From contig NZ_JACVVD010000002.1 in assembly GCF_014534655.1 (NCBI RefSeq), positions 186,001-250,000 on the forward strand: DNA of 64,000 bases. Reading direction: 5' to 3'. The first letter of the stretch is position 1; the number at the start of each line of letters is the position of its first letter. The translations under genes and the position numbers were made by a program. The notes under the pieces were generated by a model. The model did not search any database. It was not told where the DNA came from and saw only the letters and a program-made list of their open reading frames with translations. The stretch is from Paenibacillus sedimenti. GTDB lineage: Bacteria > Bacillota > Bacilli > Paenibacillales > NBRC-103111. Of the stretch, positions 8,721 through 18,890 are shown piece by piece.

Positions 8721-10667
8721 ATGTTGAAAGTGAACAGATTAATGATCATGGTATTTCTTGCTTTTGCAGTAACATTCGGGGTAATACAAGAGGCCGACGC
8801 TGCAAGCATTCCCGGCGGGGATGTGTATATTTCCGGCGAGGAAATGGTGTGGCACGCTCCGGATGACAGCGGGAAACGGCAAATTTTTTATAAAAATGTT
8901 GCAACGGAAGAAACCAAGCAAATTACCAACACCGCTACGGTGAAAACTTTTCCGAAAGTAAAACATGGCTTAATCGTTTGGCAGGAGAAAAGGGATGTGG
9001 ACAATCCCGAATTTGAATGGAATGTGTATGGTTATCAATTGTCAACAGGCATTGAGAAGAAATTAAATACCAATTCGGGAAACCATATCGAGCCGACTAC
9101 AGATGGCCGCTATGTCTCTTGGCACAACAACAAGGCTTCTGCTGAGATGTATGTGTACGATTGGTCGACCGGCAGCCTAAAGCAATTTGCAAATGGCCGC
9201 TTTCCGAAAGTAGCAAGTGGAACCATTGTATATAAACAACAGACTGGAACGGGGCTTGATCTCTACACAATAGCTACCGGGGAGATCAGGACGGTTGTTC
9301 CGTCTTCCAAAACCGAATATGTAAGTTGGTTTGCTTTTAATGGGAATCATACCTTGTTTATTATTAATAACTACTCGGAAACACAGTACGCGTTGGTGAA
9401 TGTACATGAGGTGCCTTCAAACGTAAAGAAGTTAACGTTAATGACCAAGAAGGAAAGGGATTTTGGTGAATTGGTCGTAGGTGATTCTTACGTAGCCTGG
9501 ATGGAGGACAAGAACGGTGTAGCCCAAATGATGGTGGCAAGCGTACATACTGGAGACGTAAAACAGGCAACATTCGGCACGGTAGACCAGAGGCCCTTAG
9601 CCTTTACTGGAAATGTGCTAATAAGCACGAAAGATTTTGCAACACTGGATTCGCAGAATGTAAAACAATATTTCCCAGAGCCTTCTTCAGGTGGTCCCTC
9701 ACAACTTCCACTTCCGCAGAAAGATGTTGTGATCAAAGGTAAGATCGGTCCTAACGGTGGAATCTTGAAGACGGATGACGGAAGAGTTTCACTTGAATTT
9801 GCCCCGGGGACCTGGGATCAGGAAACAGAAATTGAGCTGAATGAAGTTGTAGAGCTTCAAGCGGAACAAAACCCAATGTCTCCGTTTCAAAAAATGGCAA
9901 GTGTTTGGGACATTCATTTTACTCAACCGCCTTCAAAGCCGGTTATTTTAAAAATGGCCTACGAAGATGAGGATATGTTTGCTGAAAACATAAAGAAGCT
10001 CGGTATTTACTCGTATCATCCTGAACAAGGATGGAATTACGAGGGAGGAAGAGTCAACGGACAACTGCATATGGTTCAATCGGAAGTTACTACGTCCGGG
10101 GTGTACGCTATTCTATTTCACGATGTAAAGTTTACAGATGTTGAAGGACATTGGGCTGAATTGCAGATTGAGGTGCTTGCTTCCCGTGGAATCCTCAATG
10201 GCATGCAAGAAGGGGTGTTTGAACCGAGTGCGAAGCTGACCCGCGCGCAGTTTACGAAAATGTTAGCTGCGGCGATGGGGCTAAAACCTGTTTCGGCTAA
10301 TGGACGATTTACGGATGTAACTTCGGATCATTGGGGTGCAGGATGGATTGAAGCTGCTGCCGCCAAAGGCATCGTAGATGGCGGAGATCAAGGATTTCAG
10401 CCCGATGTGGAACTGACTCGGGAGCAAATGATGACCATGATCATTCGTGCGATGGGGAAAGAAAATGAAGCGATTCAAGAGCGGGGAGAACTTCCTTTTG
10501 CTGATGCGAATGAGATCAGTTCTTGGGCACAAGGTTATGCGGGATTGGCTGTAAAGCTGGGACTTGTTGAAGGGAGTACGGAAGGAATCAGGCCGCAATC
10601 CACTTCCACACGTGGCGAAGCAGCGATGGTCATTTTCAGATTGTTAGTAAAGCAGGATAAGTTATAG
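8721..10667 (+). CDS. Secreted beta-propeller surface protein with three SLH domains
   Basis: 648 residues from ATG 8721 (AGGAGG eight bases upstream). It has a signal peptide (1-28) and a TolB-like or similar beta-propeller with repeated YDWSTG/VHTGDVK blades (about 30-310). A ZU5-like segment follows (about 335-470, GPNGGILKTDDGRVSLEFAPGT), then three S-layer homology domains (about 472-520, 530-585, 590-645; FTDVEGHW, FTDVTSDHW, FADANEISSW). SLH domains bind pyruvylated secondary wall polymer, so the protein is displayed on the cell wall. It is the first gene after the c-di-GMP riboswitch and lies 20 bases before the RHS gene. Its own activity is unknown; a role in surface attachment is inference. 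Confidence 0.88.
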   Translation: MLKVNRLMIMVFLAFAVTFGVIQEADAASIPGGDVYISGEEMVWHAPDDSGKRQIFYKNVATEETKQITNTATVKTFPKVKHGLIVWQEKRDVDNPEFEWNVYGYQLSTGIEKKLNTNSGNHIEPTTDGRYVSWHNNKASAEMYVYDWSTGSLKQFANGRFPKVASGTIVYKQQTGTGLDLYTIATGEIRTVVPSSKTEYVSWFAFNGNHTLFIINNYSETQYALVNVHEVPSNVKKLTLMTKKERDFGELVVGDSYVAWMEDKNGVAQMMVASVHTGDVKQATFGTVDQRPLAFTGNVLISTKDFATLDSQNVKQYFPEPSSGGPSQLPLPQKDVVIKGKIGPNGGILKTDDGRVSLEFAPGTWDQETEIELNEVVELQAEQNPMSPFQKMASVWDIHFTQPPSKPVILKMAYEDEDMFAENIKKLGIYSYHPEQGWNYEGGRVNGQLHMVQSEVTTSGVYAILFHDVKFTDVEGHWAELQIEVLASRGILNGMQEGVFEPSAKLTRAQFTKMLAAAMGLKPVSANGRFTDVTSDHWGAGWIEAAAAKGIVDGGDQGFQPDVELTREQMMTMIIRAMGKENEAIQERGELPFADANEISSWAQGYAGLAVKLGLVEGSTEGIRPQSTSTRGEAAMVIFRLLVKQDKL

Positions 10668-10687
10668 AGCGAAGGAGAGAGTCGAAC

Positions 10688-13600
10688 ATGATCCAAAAAG
10701 TAACTAAAAAGAGATGGAAGCAAGTCATTTCAATTGTACTTTCCTTCCTTGTAATGTTAACGGGAATACCTTTCATACCGGGTGGAGGATTGCCGAAAGC
10801 ACATGCTGGAACGACTGTGACGGCTTCATCTACCCAAATTAATGCCGTATATGGGGAGAAGACGGACATCGGATGGATTTACACCGATCCTGCCCGGGAT
10901 CCGATTACAAATGCCATACTGCAACCAACCCATCCAACAGATGTAAAAATATGTCAAGGCGGGACTAGAAGTATGTTGTCTGGTGTCGACAAAGCCGTTC
11001 TGGTACATCACACAGTGACATGGGATGGTCAAGTGGAGGTAGAAAATGGAACGGACTTTGCCTTGGATGGGATCTACACGGCGTGCGTTACACCGACAGA
11101 TTTCTCAGAAGAGAGTTCTTCGGTAGATATTACCGTGTTCAATCCGAATCCGCCGGCTCCTACGCATTTGGAAATGTTGCCGAACTACAATAAGGCTAAC
11201 AACGATCCTCATTATGATCCGGAGCGGTTGAAAACTTCACATAAAATTCGGGGATTAGCCGAGGTCGGCACCGAAGTTACATTATATTACACAAGAGTTT
11301 ACCGCGAAGGCATTCAGCAAATCGAAGACCCTACGGAACGTGTGCTTACACCGGTTAGTGGAAAAATTTTTACGAAGCCAAGAGAAAGCGCGTGGGCGCA
11401 AGGTATTCCGATAACACCAAGTTATTTTAACGATTTTCCTACCCGTACAGATAAGACTCCGGGCAGCTTAGTAGGGGAATGGGAAGCGGAAGTTGATTTG
11501 AAAGAAAATGAAATTTACAAAATTACCGCAGTTGCTAAACGAATCCGAGGTGGGAAGGAATCCCATCATTCCGCGCAGTATAACATTTTGCGGCATGATG
11601 TTCGGGATAATAATGTGACCTGGGAAGCTTTGGCCGGGTATTATTATGTGAAAAAGACCGTGCCTGAAATGGTGGCAACGGGGAAGATGATTGCCACTAC
11701 CAACATTCTTCCTTTCAAACCCTGTCTTGGGGTACCTGAGGGTTGTCCGGGCTTAATAGATAAAGGCTGGCAGTTATTAATGTATGATCCGAAGTGGGCT
11801 GGAACGTATGAATCAGAAGAATTGGATTACTTGACCAGCATTGAGAAGATTACAAACCCGGACAAATACCCTCGCCCGATTGGGTTGGATCCGATTAATC
11901 TTGCAACAGGAGATTTTGTATTCTCGCATACTAACATCAGTTTGCAAGCCAGATTCCCGCTAGAGTTTGAGATTACGTACCACAGCAGGGATACGTTTAA
12001 TGGAGCTTTAGGTTATGGCTGGCGTCATACGTATGAATGGAGATTGGAGCGGCGTGCCGGAGAGACCATCGCCGTTACGACTGCTGAAGGTGCGAGCTAT
12101 GAATATACGCCGCTAGGCGACGGAACGTATAAACCTCCGCTTGGAACGTATAACACATTGAAACGGCTGCAAGATGGCACCTATTTGCTCGAAATGCCGA
12201 ATCATTGGAACTATCTGTTCCGTCAAGACGGGGTCTTGTTATCCATAACAAACCCGAACGGGAATCAGGTGAATCTGACGTATACGGGCAGCGTGTTAGA
12301 GGGGATTCATACGGAGGGCGCCGGGCTGAACCTCTATTATGGCGATGCCGGGAAAATAGAAAGAATTGTAGACCAAGCGGGCCGGGAAGTCCGGTATACG
12401 TATGATATCTACCAACATGATTTGAAGAGCGTCACGCTGCCTGACGGCGGAACAATGAAGTTCAAGTACGACCCCAATCACCGTATAACGGAAATCCGCA
12501 ATCCGAATGATACCGCATCTCTAGTAAATGTGTACAATGAAGAGGGTAAGGTCAAGGAACAGACCGATTTCCGCGGTGTGAAAGGTTACATTTCCTATGA
12601 TACGGAAAATAAGCAGACCAAAGTAACCGACGAACTGGGCCGCGTCAAAACCTATTCCTATGATGAGAGATATCGTCAAACGGCGATCGCTTATCCGGAG
12701 GGGTCCAGTGAACATTTTGAATACGATCATCAAGACAATATGACCCTACACACGGATCGTAACGGAAATACGAGAAGGTTCTCTTACGATTTGCAAGGTA
12801 ATTTGGAACAAGTGGTGGATCCGATAGGCGCAGTAACTTCCATGAAATACAATGAGTGGAACCAACCTTGGGAAATTACAGATGCACTTGGGAACAAAAC
12901 CACCATCGGGTATGACGGCAAAGGCAATATGGAGACCATCACCAATGCCTTGGGTGAGGTAAGCCGAATTAACCGGGATGGACAAGGCGTTCCAACAAGC
13001 ATCGTGAACCCCAAAGGCGAGACCGTGGTACTCACTAACTACAGTAATGGATTTGTAGAATTTGTAACCGATCCGCTCGGCTACAAGAAGCACTTGAAAC
13101 GGGATGGCCTCAACCGCGTAACCGATATTGTAGACGCATTGGGTCAAGTCAGTTCCATTGAATATGACTCGCGCGACCGTGTTACAGCCAAGATCGATGC
13201 GCTCCACAATCGGGAAGAATTTCAATACGATAAAGACAGCAATTTGAAATACCATAAGGATGCTGCGGGTGCAGAATCGCATTTCACTTATGAATTTGAC
13301 CGTATCAAAACCGTAACGGACAGTCTCTCGAAAACGACGGAGTTCTTTTATGATGCTATAGGAAATATGACGCGGAAAGTAGCTCCGAATGGAGCAGAGA
13401 CCGAGTATCTATATAATAACGTCAATCGTGTGGAGACCATGTTAGTTAAGGATAAGAACGAACAAGGCGAAGACATTACCTTAGTAACCGAATTCCGTTA
13501 TGACGGTAATGGCAACCTGATTTGGACCAAAGATCCGAAGGGCGGCATTACGGAGATTCATTACGATGAACGGAATTTGCCTGACCAGGTAAAGGATGCC

Positions 13601-16600
13601 TCAGGCGCTATAACCACATACACATATGATCATGTAGGCCGCTTAACCCGTGAAACGAATGCTTTAGGACATGGCACAACCTATGGCTATGACGCAGTAG
13701 GCCGCTTAGTAAAAGTGACGGATGCGTTGAATGCCTCAACATCTTTTGAATATGATAAAGCCGGACGCCTGACCAAGACGATCAAACCAAACGGCGCAGT
13801 TTGGGAAATGTTCTATGATGCAAGGGGATTGTTGACAAGCACGAAGGATCCGCTCGGCAATACGACATCTCTGGAGCGAGATGAATTGGGACGAGTCCGC
13901 ACATCCTCGGATGAGTCGGGAGCAACGACTCAGTACGGTTATAATGCATTAGGTTTTGTTACGTCGATCGTAGATGCGATGAACCAGGCAACTTCGATGA
14001 ACTATGATCCGCTGGGGCGCTTGAAAAGCATAACGGACGCCAAACAGCAAACAACGAGCTATGACTATGATCCGCTTGGCAGGTTAACATCGGTAACGAA
14101 TGCCTTGCAAGCTAGAACAAGCTACACCTATGACGCAGTAGGGAATATAACGAGTAAAACCGATGCGCTCATGCGGGTAACGGGATATGAATATAACAAC
14201 CGAAACCAACTGGTTAAACAGATCAATCCGCTCAATCAACTGACACAGCTAAGCTATGATAGCAACGGCAATGTGGATCATATTAAGTATCCGGATAACA
14301 AGCTAACCGCTTATCAATATGATCCCATGAACCGACTGATGGAAATCAGCTACTCTGATGGGAAAAAGGTCAACTACGCCTACGATGCCATTGGTCGACG
14401 CACCTCCATGAATGATTCGACCGGAACGACATCGTATGCGTACGATGCTTTGAATCGTCTTACCCAGGTCACGAACGGGGCGAACCAAACCATCGGCTAC
14501 GAGTGGACGCCAACTGGGCAGCGCAGCAAAGTCGTGTACCCGGATCAAACGGCCGTTACGTATCAGTATGACCTGTTAGATCGCATGACAGGTGTCACCG
14601 ATGCAAGTGGTCTAACCACCAGCTACACGTACGATAAGCGGGGCTTATTGACACAGAAGAATCTGCCGACGCAAGGCGTAAGCACGTACCAGTACGACGC
14701 GCTTGGTCAGGTGCTGAACATTCGACACGCGAATCAGCACGGCAAGGTCGTGGAACAACTGCAGTACGCGTATGACCCTGTAGGTAACCGTTCACGCATG
14801 GAACGAGTGGAAGATGGCAACGACGAAGATGATCTGGATAGCGGAGACCATCCGGAATCGATGATTACCGAATACGCCTATGATGCGCTTAACCAATTGA
14901 CGCAAGTAAAGCAATACAATCAGGCAACAGCGGCTACGCCAGCCTTGACTAGCTATAGCTATGATGCAGTTGGCAATCGTCTAACGAAACAGAGCACGTG
15001 GGATACGCTATCTAACTTGGAACAATATAGCTATGACCCAGCCGATAAGCTTCTTCATTGGCTAAGCGGAAGCAACTACAAGGATTTCACCTATGATCCG
15101 CGGGGTAATCTGCTGAAGGTAATCGGCATTGATAACCTGGATGATACCGCAGTTACTAGCCTATCCAGCATGAATGGATGGAATTCCGTAACGGGCGGGG
15201 TCTACGACTGGGGCACAGTTGCAAGTGGCGTATATGGTAATAACACATTGATGAGCAGTGCAACGACAGCTTCCCCAGAGCTAATAGAAGAATACATCTG
15301 GGATTCGTCCAATCGATTGAAGCAGCATCGAAGCGCGAAGAAAGACATCTCTCAATTCTTCTATGACGGAGATGGCAACCGAACGAAGATGATCGTCGAC
15401 GTAAAACATGGTCCGACGGACCACAGCAACGGGAACGGTCAGGGCAACGGAAATGGAAATAGTAATAACAACAACGGTAATGGCAATGGTAAATGCCATG
15501 AAGTACCTCCTGGCTTCATTCCACCCGGGCTAGCTAAGAAATGTGGGCAAGTAGAAGAGCCCTATCCGGATATGCATCCGGGAGGACCGCGTGAAGGCTG
15601 GGAGCCGCAGTTCAAGAAGAAGCATTGGGAGTTCAACTATACCAATGATGTCAGTTTAGCGCTTCCGGAACCGCTTCAGGTAACGGATAAGGATCAGTTA
15701 AACGGAACTAACGATTTCTACCGCTGGAAAGAGACTTACACGTATGGAGCAGGCGGAGAACGTATCAGTATGACGTATCTGCCAGCGTACGACAAAAATA
15801 ACGGATGGGATCCTCATGACGGCACAGCGGGAGCTGAAAAGGGCGTAGCACCGAGAACATTGTGGTATTTAAACGATACTCTAGGCAGCGCGGTAGGCTT
15901 AATCGAGAAGGATGGACGCGTATCATCACGTTATCACTACGATGAATTCGGCATCCCTACGGACGCAAAGAAATTCGACGTCAACTGGCCGGGACCGGAT
16001 AACCTTTTCGGATATACGGGATTAGGGTATGATTACTATAGCGGTATGTCTTATGCGAGAGCGAGGTACTATAAGCCGGAGCTTGGACGGTTTGTTAGTG
16101 AGGATACGTATAAAGGGGCTTTAGGCAATTCGAAGAGTCAAAATGGGTATGCGTATGTGTGGAACAATCCGTTGAGGTATATTGACCCAAGTGGATATAT
16201 CCCTACTGTGAGGGAAGCCGCTGTAATGGCGCAAAACATTTATGGTGCTACAGAGAAGGATGCTACAGATAAAAAAATTGTTGTTGGTGGATGGACGATA
16301 ATTGACATCCTGAGAAATGGCGAGGGATTAAAAATAGGTGTATATTCAAGTGTCAAGGCTGACGGAACAACAGAATACGCCTTAGTAAACAAAGGTTCTA
16401 GCACAAAGGGCGATTGGGTCAATAATATCCAGCAACCATATGGTTACTCGGATGATATGAAAGACTCGATTTCAAAATCATCGTATTTTGTGGCTAACAA
16501 TAAGGATAGTGAAATAACCATGGTAGGGCACTCGAAAGGAGGGGCAGAAGCGGTTGTCAATGCAGTTGCCAATAATTTAAATGCTATTACATTTAATCCT

Positions 16601-16894
16601 GCAATACCAAAATTAGATGAATATGGTTTAAGTGACGAGGACTATACCGCTAGCGTAAAAAATTATGTTGTTACGCGTGAAGTTTTAAACGATACTTTTG
16701 GTGAAGTGCCAACTGGGACAACGTATTATTTACCACAGCAGGTTTTCTTTGATGAGAATAATGTTAGAGAAAAGACGTGGTATAATGGAGGAGCGGTACT
16801 ATATGATAGAGCGAGCGAAAGTGCGAGAGTGGGAATAGCTAATCACTCGATGGATTCAGTAATAAGTGCTTTGTTGGAGGATGGTCATAATTGA
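10688..16894 (+). CDS. Secreted RHS/YD-repeat polymorphic toxin with C-terminal lipase-like tip
   Basis: 2068 residues from ATG 10688 (GAAGGAGAG upstream). A signal peptide ends near AHAGT (about residue 38); a DUF6531-type segment (about 397-460, DPINLATGDFVFSHTNISL) follows. Dozens of YD repeats fill about 470-1700, then a Gly/Asn-rich linker (about 1578-1605), then the RHS core ending in RYIDPSGY (about 1836). The last 230 residues are more AT-rich and carry a GHSKGG nucleophile-elbow motif (Ser1949), as in lipase_3/Mbeg1-like alpha/beta hydrolases. Secreted RHS shells of Gram-positives deliver such tips to competitors. The next gene overlaps by four bases and is the probable immunity gene. 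The lipase activity is inferred from the motif alone. Confidence 0.9.
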   Translation: MIQKVTKKRWKQVISIVLSFLVMLTGIPFIPGGGLPKAHAGTTVTASSTQINAVYGEKTDIGWIYTDPARDPITNAILQPTHPTDVKICQGGTRSMLSGVDKAVLVHHTVTWDGQVEVENGTDFALDGIYTACVTPTDFSEESSSVDITVFNPNPPAPTHLEMLPNYNKANNDPHYDPERLKTSHKIRGLAEVGTEVTLYYTRVYREGIQQIEDPTERVLTPVSGKIFTKPRESAWAQGIPITPSYFNDFPTRTDKTPGSLVGEWEAEVDLKENEIYKITAVAKRIRGGKESHHSAQYNILRHDVRDNNVTWEALAGYYYVKKTVPEMVATGKMIATTNILPFKPCLGVPEGCPGLIDKGWQLLMYDPKWAGTYESEELDYLTSIEKITNPDKYPRPIGLDPINLATGDFVFSHTNISLQARFPLEFEITYHSRDTFNGALGYGWRHTYEWRLERRAGETIAVTTAEGASYEYTPLGDGTYKPPLGTYNTLKRLQDGTYLLEMPNHWNYLFRQDGVLLSITNPNGNQVNLTYTGSVLEGIHTEGAGLNLYYGDAGKIERIVDQAGREVRYTYDIYQHDLKSVTLPDGGTMKFKYDPNHRITEIRNPNDTASLVNVYNEEGKVKEQTDFRGVKGYISYDTENKQTKVTDELGRVKTYSYDERYRQTAIAYPEGSSEHFEYDHQDNMTLHTDRNGNTRRFSYDLQGNLEQVVDPIGAVTSMKYNEWNQPWEITDALGNKTTIGYDGKGNMETITNALGEVSRINRDGQGVPTSIVNPKGETVVLTNYSNGFVEFVTDPLGYKKHLKRDGLNRVTDIVDALGQVSSIEYDSRDRVTAKIDALHNREEFQYDKDSNLKYHKDAAGAESHFTYEFDRIKTVTDSLSKTTEFFYDAIGNMTRKVAPNGAETEYLYNNVNRVETMLVKDKNEQGEDITLVTEFRYDGNGNLIWTKDPKGGITEIHYDERNLPDQVKDASGAITTYTYDHVGRLTRETNALGHGTTYGYDAVGRLVKVTDALNASTSFEYDKAGRLTKTIKPNGAVWEMFYDARGLLTSTKDPLGNTTSLERDELGRVRTSSDESGATTQYGYNALGFVTSIVDAMNQATSMNYDPLGRLKSITDAKQQTTSYDYDPLGRLTSVTNALQARTSYTYDAVGNITSKTDALMRVTGYEYNNRNQLVKQINPLNQLTQLSYDSNGNVDHIKYPDNKLTAYQYDPMNRLMEISYSDGKKVNYAYDAIGRRTSMNDSTGTTSYAYDALNRLTQVTNGANQTIGYEWTPTGQRSKVVYPDQTAVTYQYDLLDRMTGVTDASGLTTSYTYDKRGLLTQKNLPTQGVSTYQYDALGQVLNIRHANQHGKVVEQLQYAYDPVGNRSRMERVEDGNDEDDLDSGDHPESMITEYAYDALNQLTQVKQYNQATAATPALTSYSYDAVGNRLTKQSTWDTLSNLEQYSYDPADKLLHWLSGSNYKDFTYDPRGNLLKVIGIDNLDDTAVTSLSSMNGWNSVTGGVYDWGTVASGVYGNNTLMSSATTASPELIEEYIWDSSNRLKQHRSAKKDISQFFYDGDGNRTKMIVDVKHGPTDHSNGNGQGNGNGNSNNNNGNGNGKCHEVPPGFIPPGLAKKCGQVEEPYPDMHPGGPREGWEPQFKKKHWEFNYTNDVSLALPEPLQVTDKDQLNGTNDFYRWKETYTYGAGGERISMTYLPAYDKNNGWDPHDGTAGAEKGVAPRTLWYLNDTLGSAVGLIEKDGRVSSRYHYDEFGIPTDAKKFDVNWPGPDNLFGYTGLGYDYYSGMSYARARYYKPELGRFVSEDTYKGALGNSKSQNGYAYVWNNPLRYIDPSGYIPTVREAAVMAQNIYGATEKDATDKKIVVGGWTIIDILRNGEGLKIGVYSSVKADGTTEYALVNKGSSTKGDWVNNIQQPYGYSDDMKDSISKSSYFVANNKDSEITMVGHSKGGAEAVVNAVANNLNAITFNPAIPKLDEYGLSDEDYTASVKNYVVTREVLNDTFGEVPTGTTYYLPQQVFFDENNVREKTWYNGGAVLYDRASESARVGIANHSMDSVISALLEDGHN

Positions 16895-17478
16895 AAGTGA
16901 AAATATTGTTAATACTAGGTGTTCCGTTGCTGTTGGTAATAGCAATCGTAACGTACCTTGCTTGGCCTTGGCTTCTCATATTCATAGGCATTCATTCAGA
17001 ACCAAACCCTCCACGACCTGAAATCACATATGGAGAATTTCCATTTCGTTTGGAATATGTAATTAACGGAGAGCGAAAGGTGATTCAGGATACTTTAATA
17101 TGTGAATTTGATGGTTTTGGTGCAGATGAAGCCAATGGAAAATATCGTAAGTGGAATGATAGATTGGCTAGCGGAAATAGCTTCCGGCAACCGTTGCTAG
17201 AAGTCAATGGCAAAGCGGAAATATCCTATTATCCAGGGATTGCAAGATACTTTATGGGTGATTTGGGTCACAATGAAGAGTTTCAGCAGACTATTGCTGA
17301 CTCTATAGTTATTGAAAGAGGAGGCAGAATTATCAAAAAAGATGGAAGGGTTTTTGAAAATGATGGAAGGACTGTTAGCACTCAATTTTCCAATGCAAGT
17401 GAATTTCTTGATAAGTACCATATTAAACTGATAAGCTGGGACTCTACCCAACCAATCAAAAATACTTTTTCTAAATGA
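16891..17478 (+). CDS. Probable immunity protein for the RHS lipase-like toxin
   Basis: 195 residues starting with TTG at 16891, which overlaps the toxin stop (TTGA); TTGGAGG lies at 16874-16880. One N-terminal membrane helix (about 3-32) is followed by an extracytoplasmic domain without recognisable family. The tight overlap with the toxin tip, the AT-rich composition shared with that tip, and the membrane anchor placing the domain where a membrane-attacking lipase would act all suggest immunity. This is a positional assignment; no sequence family supports it. Confidence 0.6.
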   Translation: MKVKILLILGVPLLLVIAIVTYLAWPWLLIFIGIHSEPNPPRPEITYGEFPFRLEYVINGERKVIQDTLICEFDGFGADEANGKYRKWNDRLASGNSFRQPLLEVNGKAEISYYPGIARYFMGDLGHNEEFQQTIADSIVIERGGRIIKKDGRVFENDGRTVSTQFSNASEFLDKYHIKLISWDSTQPIKNTFSK

Positions 17479-17484
17479 TATATT

Positions 17485-17528
17485 TAAACCACCTTGCGAC
17501 TAACCATCGTAGGGTGGTTTTCTTTTTG
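17485..17528 (+). terminator. Terminator of the RHS operon
   Basis: AAACCACC...GCGA pairs with TCG..GGGTGGTTT around ACTAACCA, followed by TTTTCTTTTT. It directly follows the immunity gene stop at 17478. Confidence 0.8.
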
Positions 17529-18095
17529 TCCACCGCTGTATCGTTAACAACGTAATTAAAAACTAGAACGATACTAGCGGCTAAAACTTTCAATTCAAAT
17601 GACAAAAAACCACTAACTAACCTGACCGATTCTGAACACGTCTGCGATGTTGTATGCGTAGCTGATAATCAGCATCAACACGACAAACAAGAGAGAACAG
17701 CGTGACGTTTCTGTTTGTCAGGTGTCATGTGGGGCTTACGATACACCTTAGATAAAAGTCATCTTTTATATATGGGGTTCGTTTTGGTTATAGGTCGCCC
17801 TCCTGCTGTGCCTACCCCTTTGCGGAAAAATCCATTTTCTATTTAGGTAATTACTACCCCTCCACCCCTCACGATAAATGACCGTCCCCAAATGATAGTA
17901 TTCGTCAATAATTCAACTTCCTACCTAACTCAAGTCACACAATCATAATTTTGTTGCATCATGAAAATCCATGAAAGCTTGTCAGCTATGCATTCCTCGG
18001 AAACTTCGAAAATTTAGACTGGACAATGCAACATATTGGATGATACAGTCCCAGCAAATGACACATATTGTATGGGATAAGGAGTACCGACACTA
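17529..18095. other. Non-coding stretch upstream of the integrase
   Basis: No gene-length frame. A hairpin ATAAAAG-TCAT-CTTTTAT lies at 17752-17769. The octamer ACATATTG occurs at 18031-18038 and 18063-18070, 32 bases apart and just before the integrase ribosome binding site, as might suit a recombinase or regulator site. A 20-codon hydrophobic frame on the minus strand (around 17620-17680) has no start signal and is probably debris. Confidence 0.4.
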
Positions 18096-18638
18096 ATGAA
18101 TATAGTCCAGCCGATTCGTGACAAAAACAAGATTGAAGAAATCAAAGACCGACTTCGTCACCAATCTCTACGGGACGAATTTCTCTTTACGCTTGGCATT
18201 AATAGCGGTCTTCGTATTTCTGATCTACTACCGTTACGAGTTTGTGATGTAAGAGCCAAAACACATATCATGATCAAAGAGAAGAAGACGGGGAAAGAGA
18301 AGCGTTTCAAGATCAACAGCAACCTTCGCACCATTATTGATGACTATATTAGAAGGATGGATGACGTAGAATATCTATTTCCTTCAAATAAAACGGGGAT
18401 ACCGATACGTAGAGAGCAAGCCTACAGGATTCTCAACAACGTGGCTAGAGAGGTTGGCTTAGAGGATATTGGATGCCATACTATGAGGAAAAGCTTTGGA
18501 TTCTGGTTCTATCAAAAGACCAAGGACATAGCGTTGTTGCAGGAATTATTCAATCATTCAGCCCCTTGTGTGACACTCAGATATATCGGTATTAACCAAG
18601 ATATCATGGATAAAGCAATTGACGATTTTAGTCTATGA
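18096..18638 (+). CDS. Small tyrosine recombinase/integrase (catalytic domain only)
   Basis: 180 residues from ATG 18096, with AAGGAG upstream. Catalytic residues of the family are visible: Arg in SGLRISDLLPLR, Lys in EKKTGKEKR, His-x-x-Arg in CHTMRKSFG, His in LFNHSAP and the Tyr nucleophile in TLRYIGI. Ordinary XerC/D-like integrases are about 300 residues with an N-terminal core-binding domain, which is absent here. Short integrases of this kind are common on Firmicute mobile elements. It probably acts on the local mobile region; large inverted repeats start 109 bases after its stop. Confidence 0.88.
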   Translation: MNIVQPIRDKNKIEEIKDRLRHQSLRDEFLFTLGINSGLRISDLLPLRVCDVRAKTHIMIKEKKTGKEKRFKINSNLRTIIDDYIRRMDDVEYLFPSNKTGIPIRREQAYRILNNVAREVGLEDIGCHTMRKSFGFWFYQKTKDIALLQELFNHSAPCVTLRYIGINQDIMDKAIDDFSL

Positions 18639-18746
18639 TAGCTAAAATTTCACAGAAGACAGCATAACGTAATATATTTTAACAAGCATCGCGCGGTGGT
18701 AGACAACAAATCAAAACTATTAGTGTAAAGCAATAACTTGAAATTT

Positions 18747-18869
18747 AACAGGTATGATTTTTGGGGTTAATTAATATAAGACTGTACTGCTTACGCTCTT
18801 TACTCATTACTCAAAAATTCCAAAAGAATATAGCCCTTTATTATATTAACCCCAAATAACATACCTGTT
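18747..18869. repeat. Large inverted repeat between convergent integrase and winged-helix genes
   Basis: Left arm 18747-18779 starts AACAGGTATG and contains TTTGGGGTTAAT; right arm 18841-18869 is its reverse complement apart from two substitutions and a 4-base TAAT insertion. The arms are about 29-33 bases, separated by about 61 bases. It could be a bidirectional transcription stop for the two convergent genes, a recombinase site, or the remains of a small inverted-repeat element or replication origin. Confidence 0.7.
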
Positions 18870-18890
18870 TATTTTCTAAGCCTTTCAAAA

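Noticed and set aside
12000..15000. Regular short repeats that might look like a CRISPR array
   Set aside because: They are codon-level YD repeats of the RHS protein, imperfect, in frame and without unique spacers of constant length.
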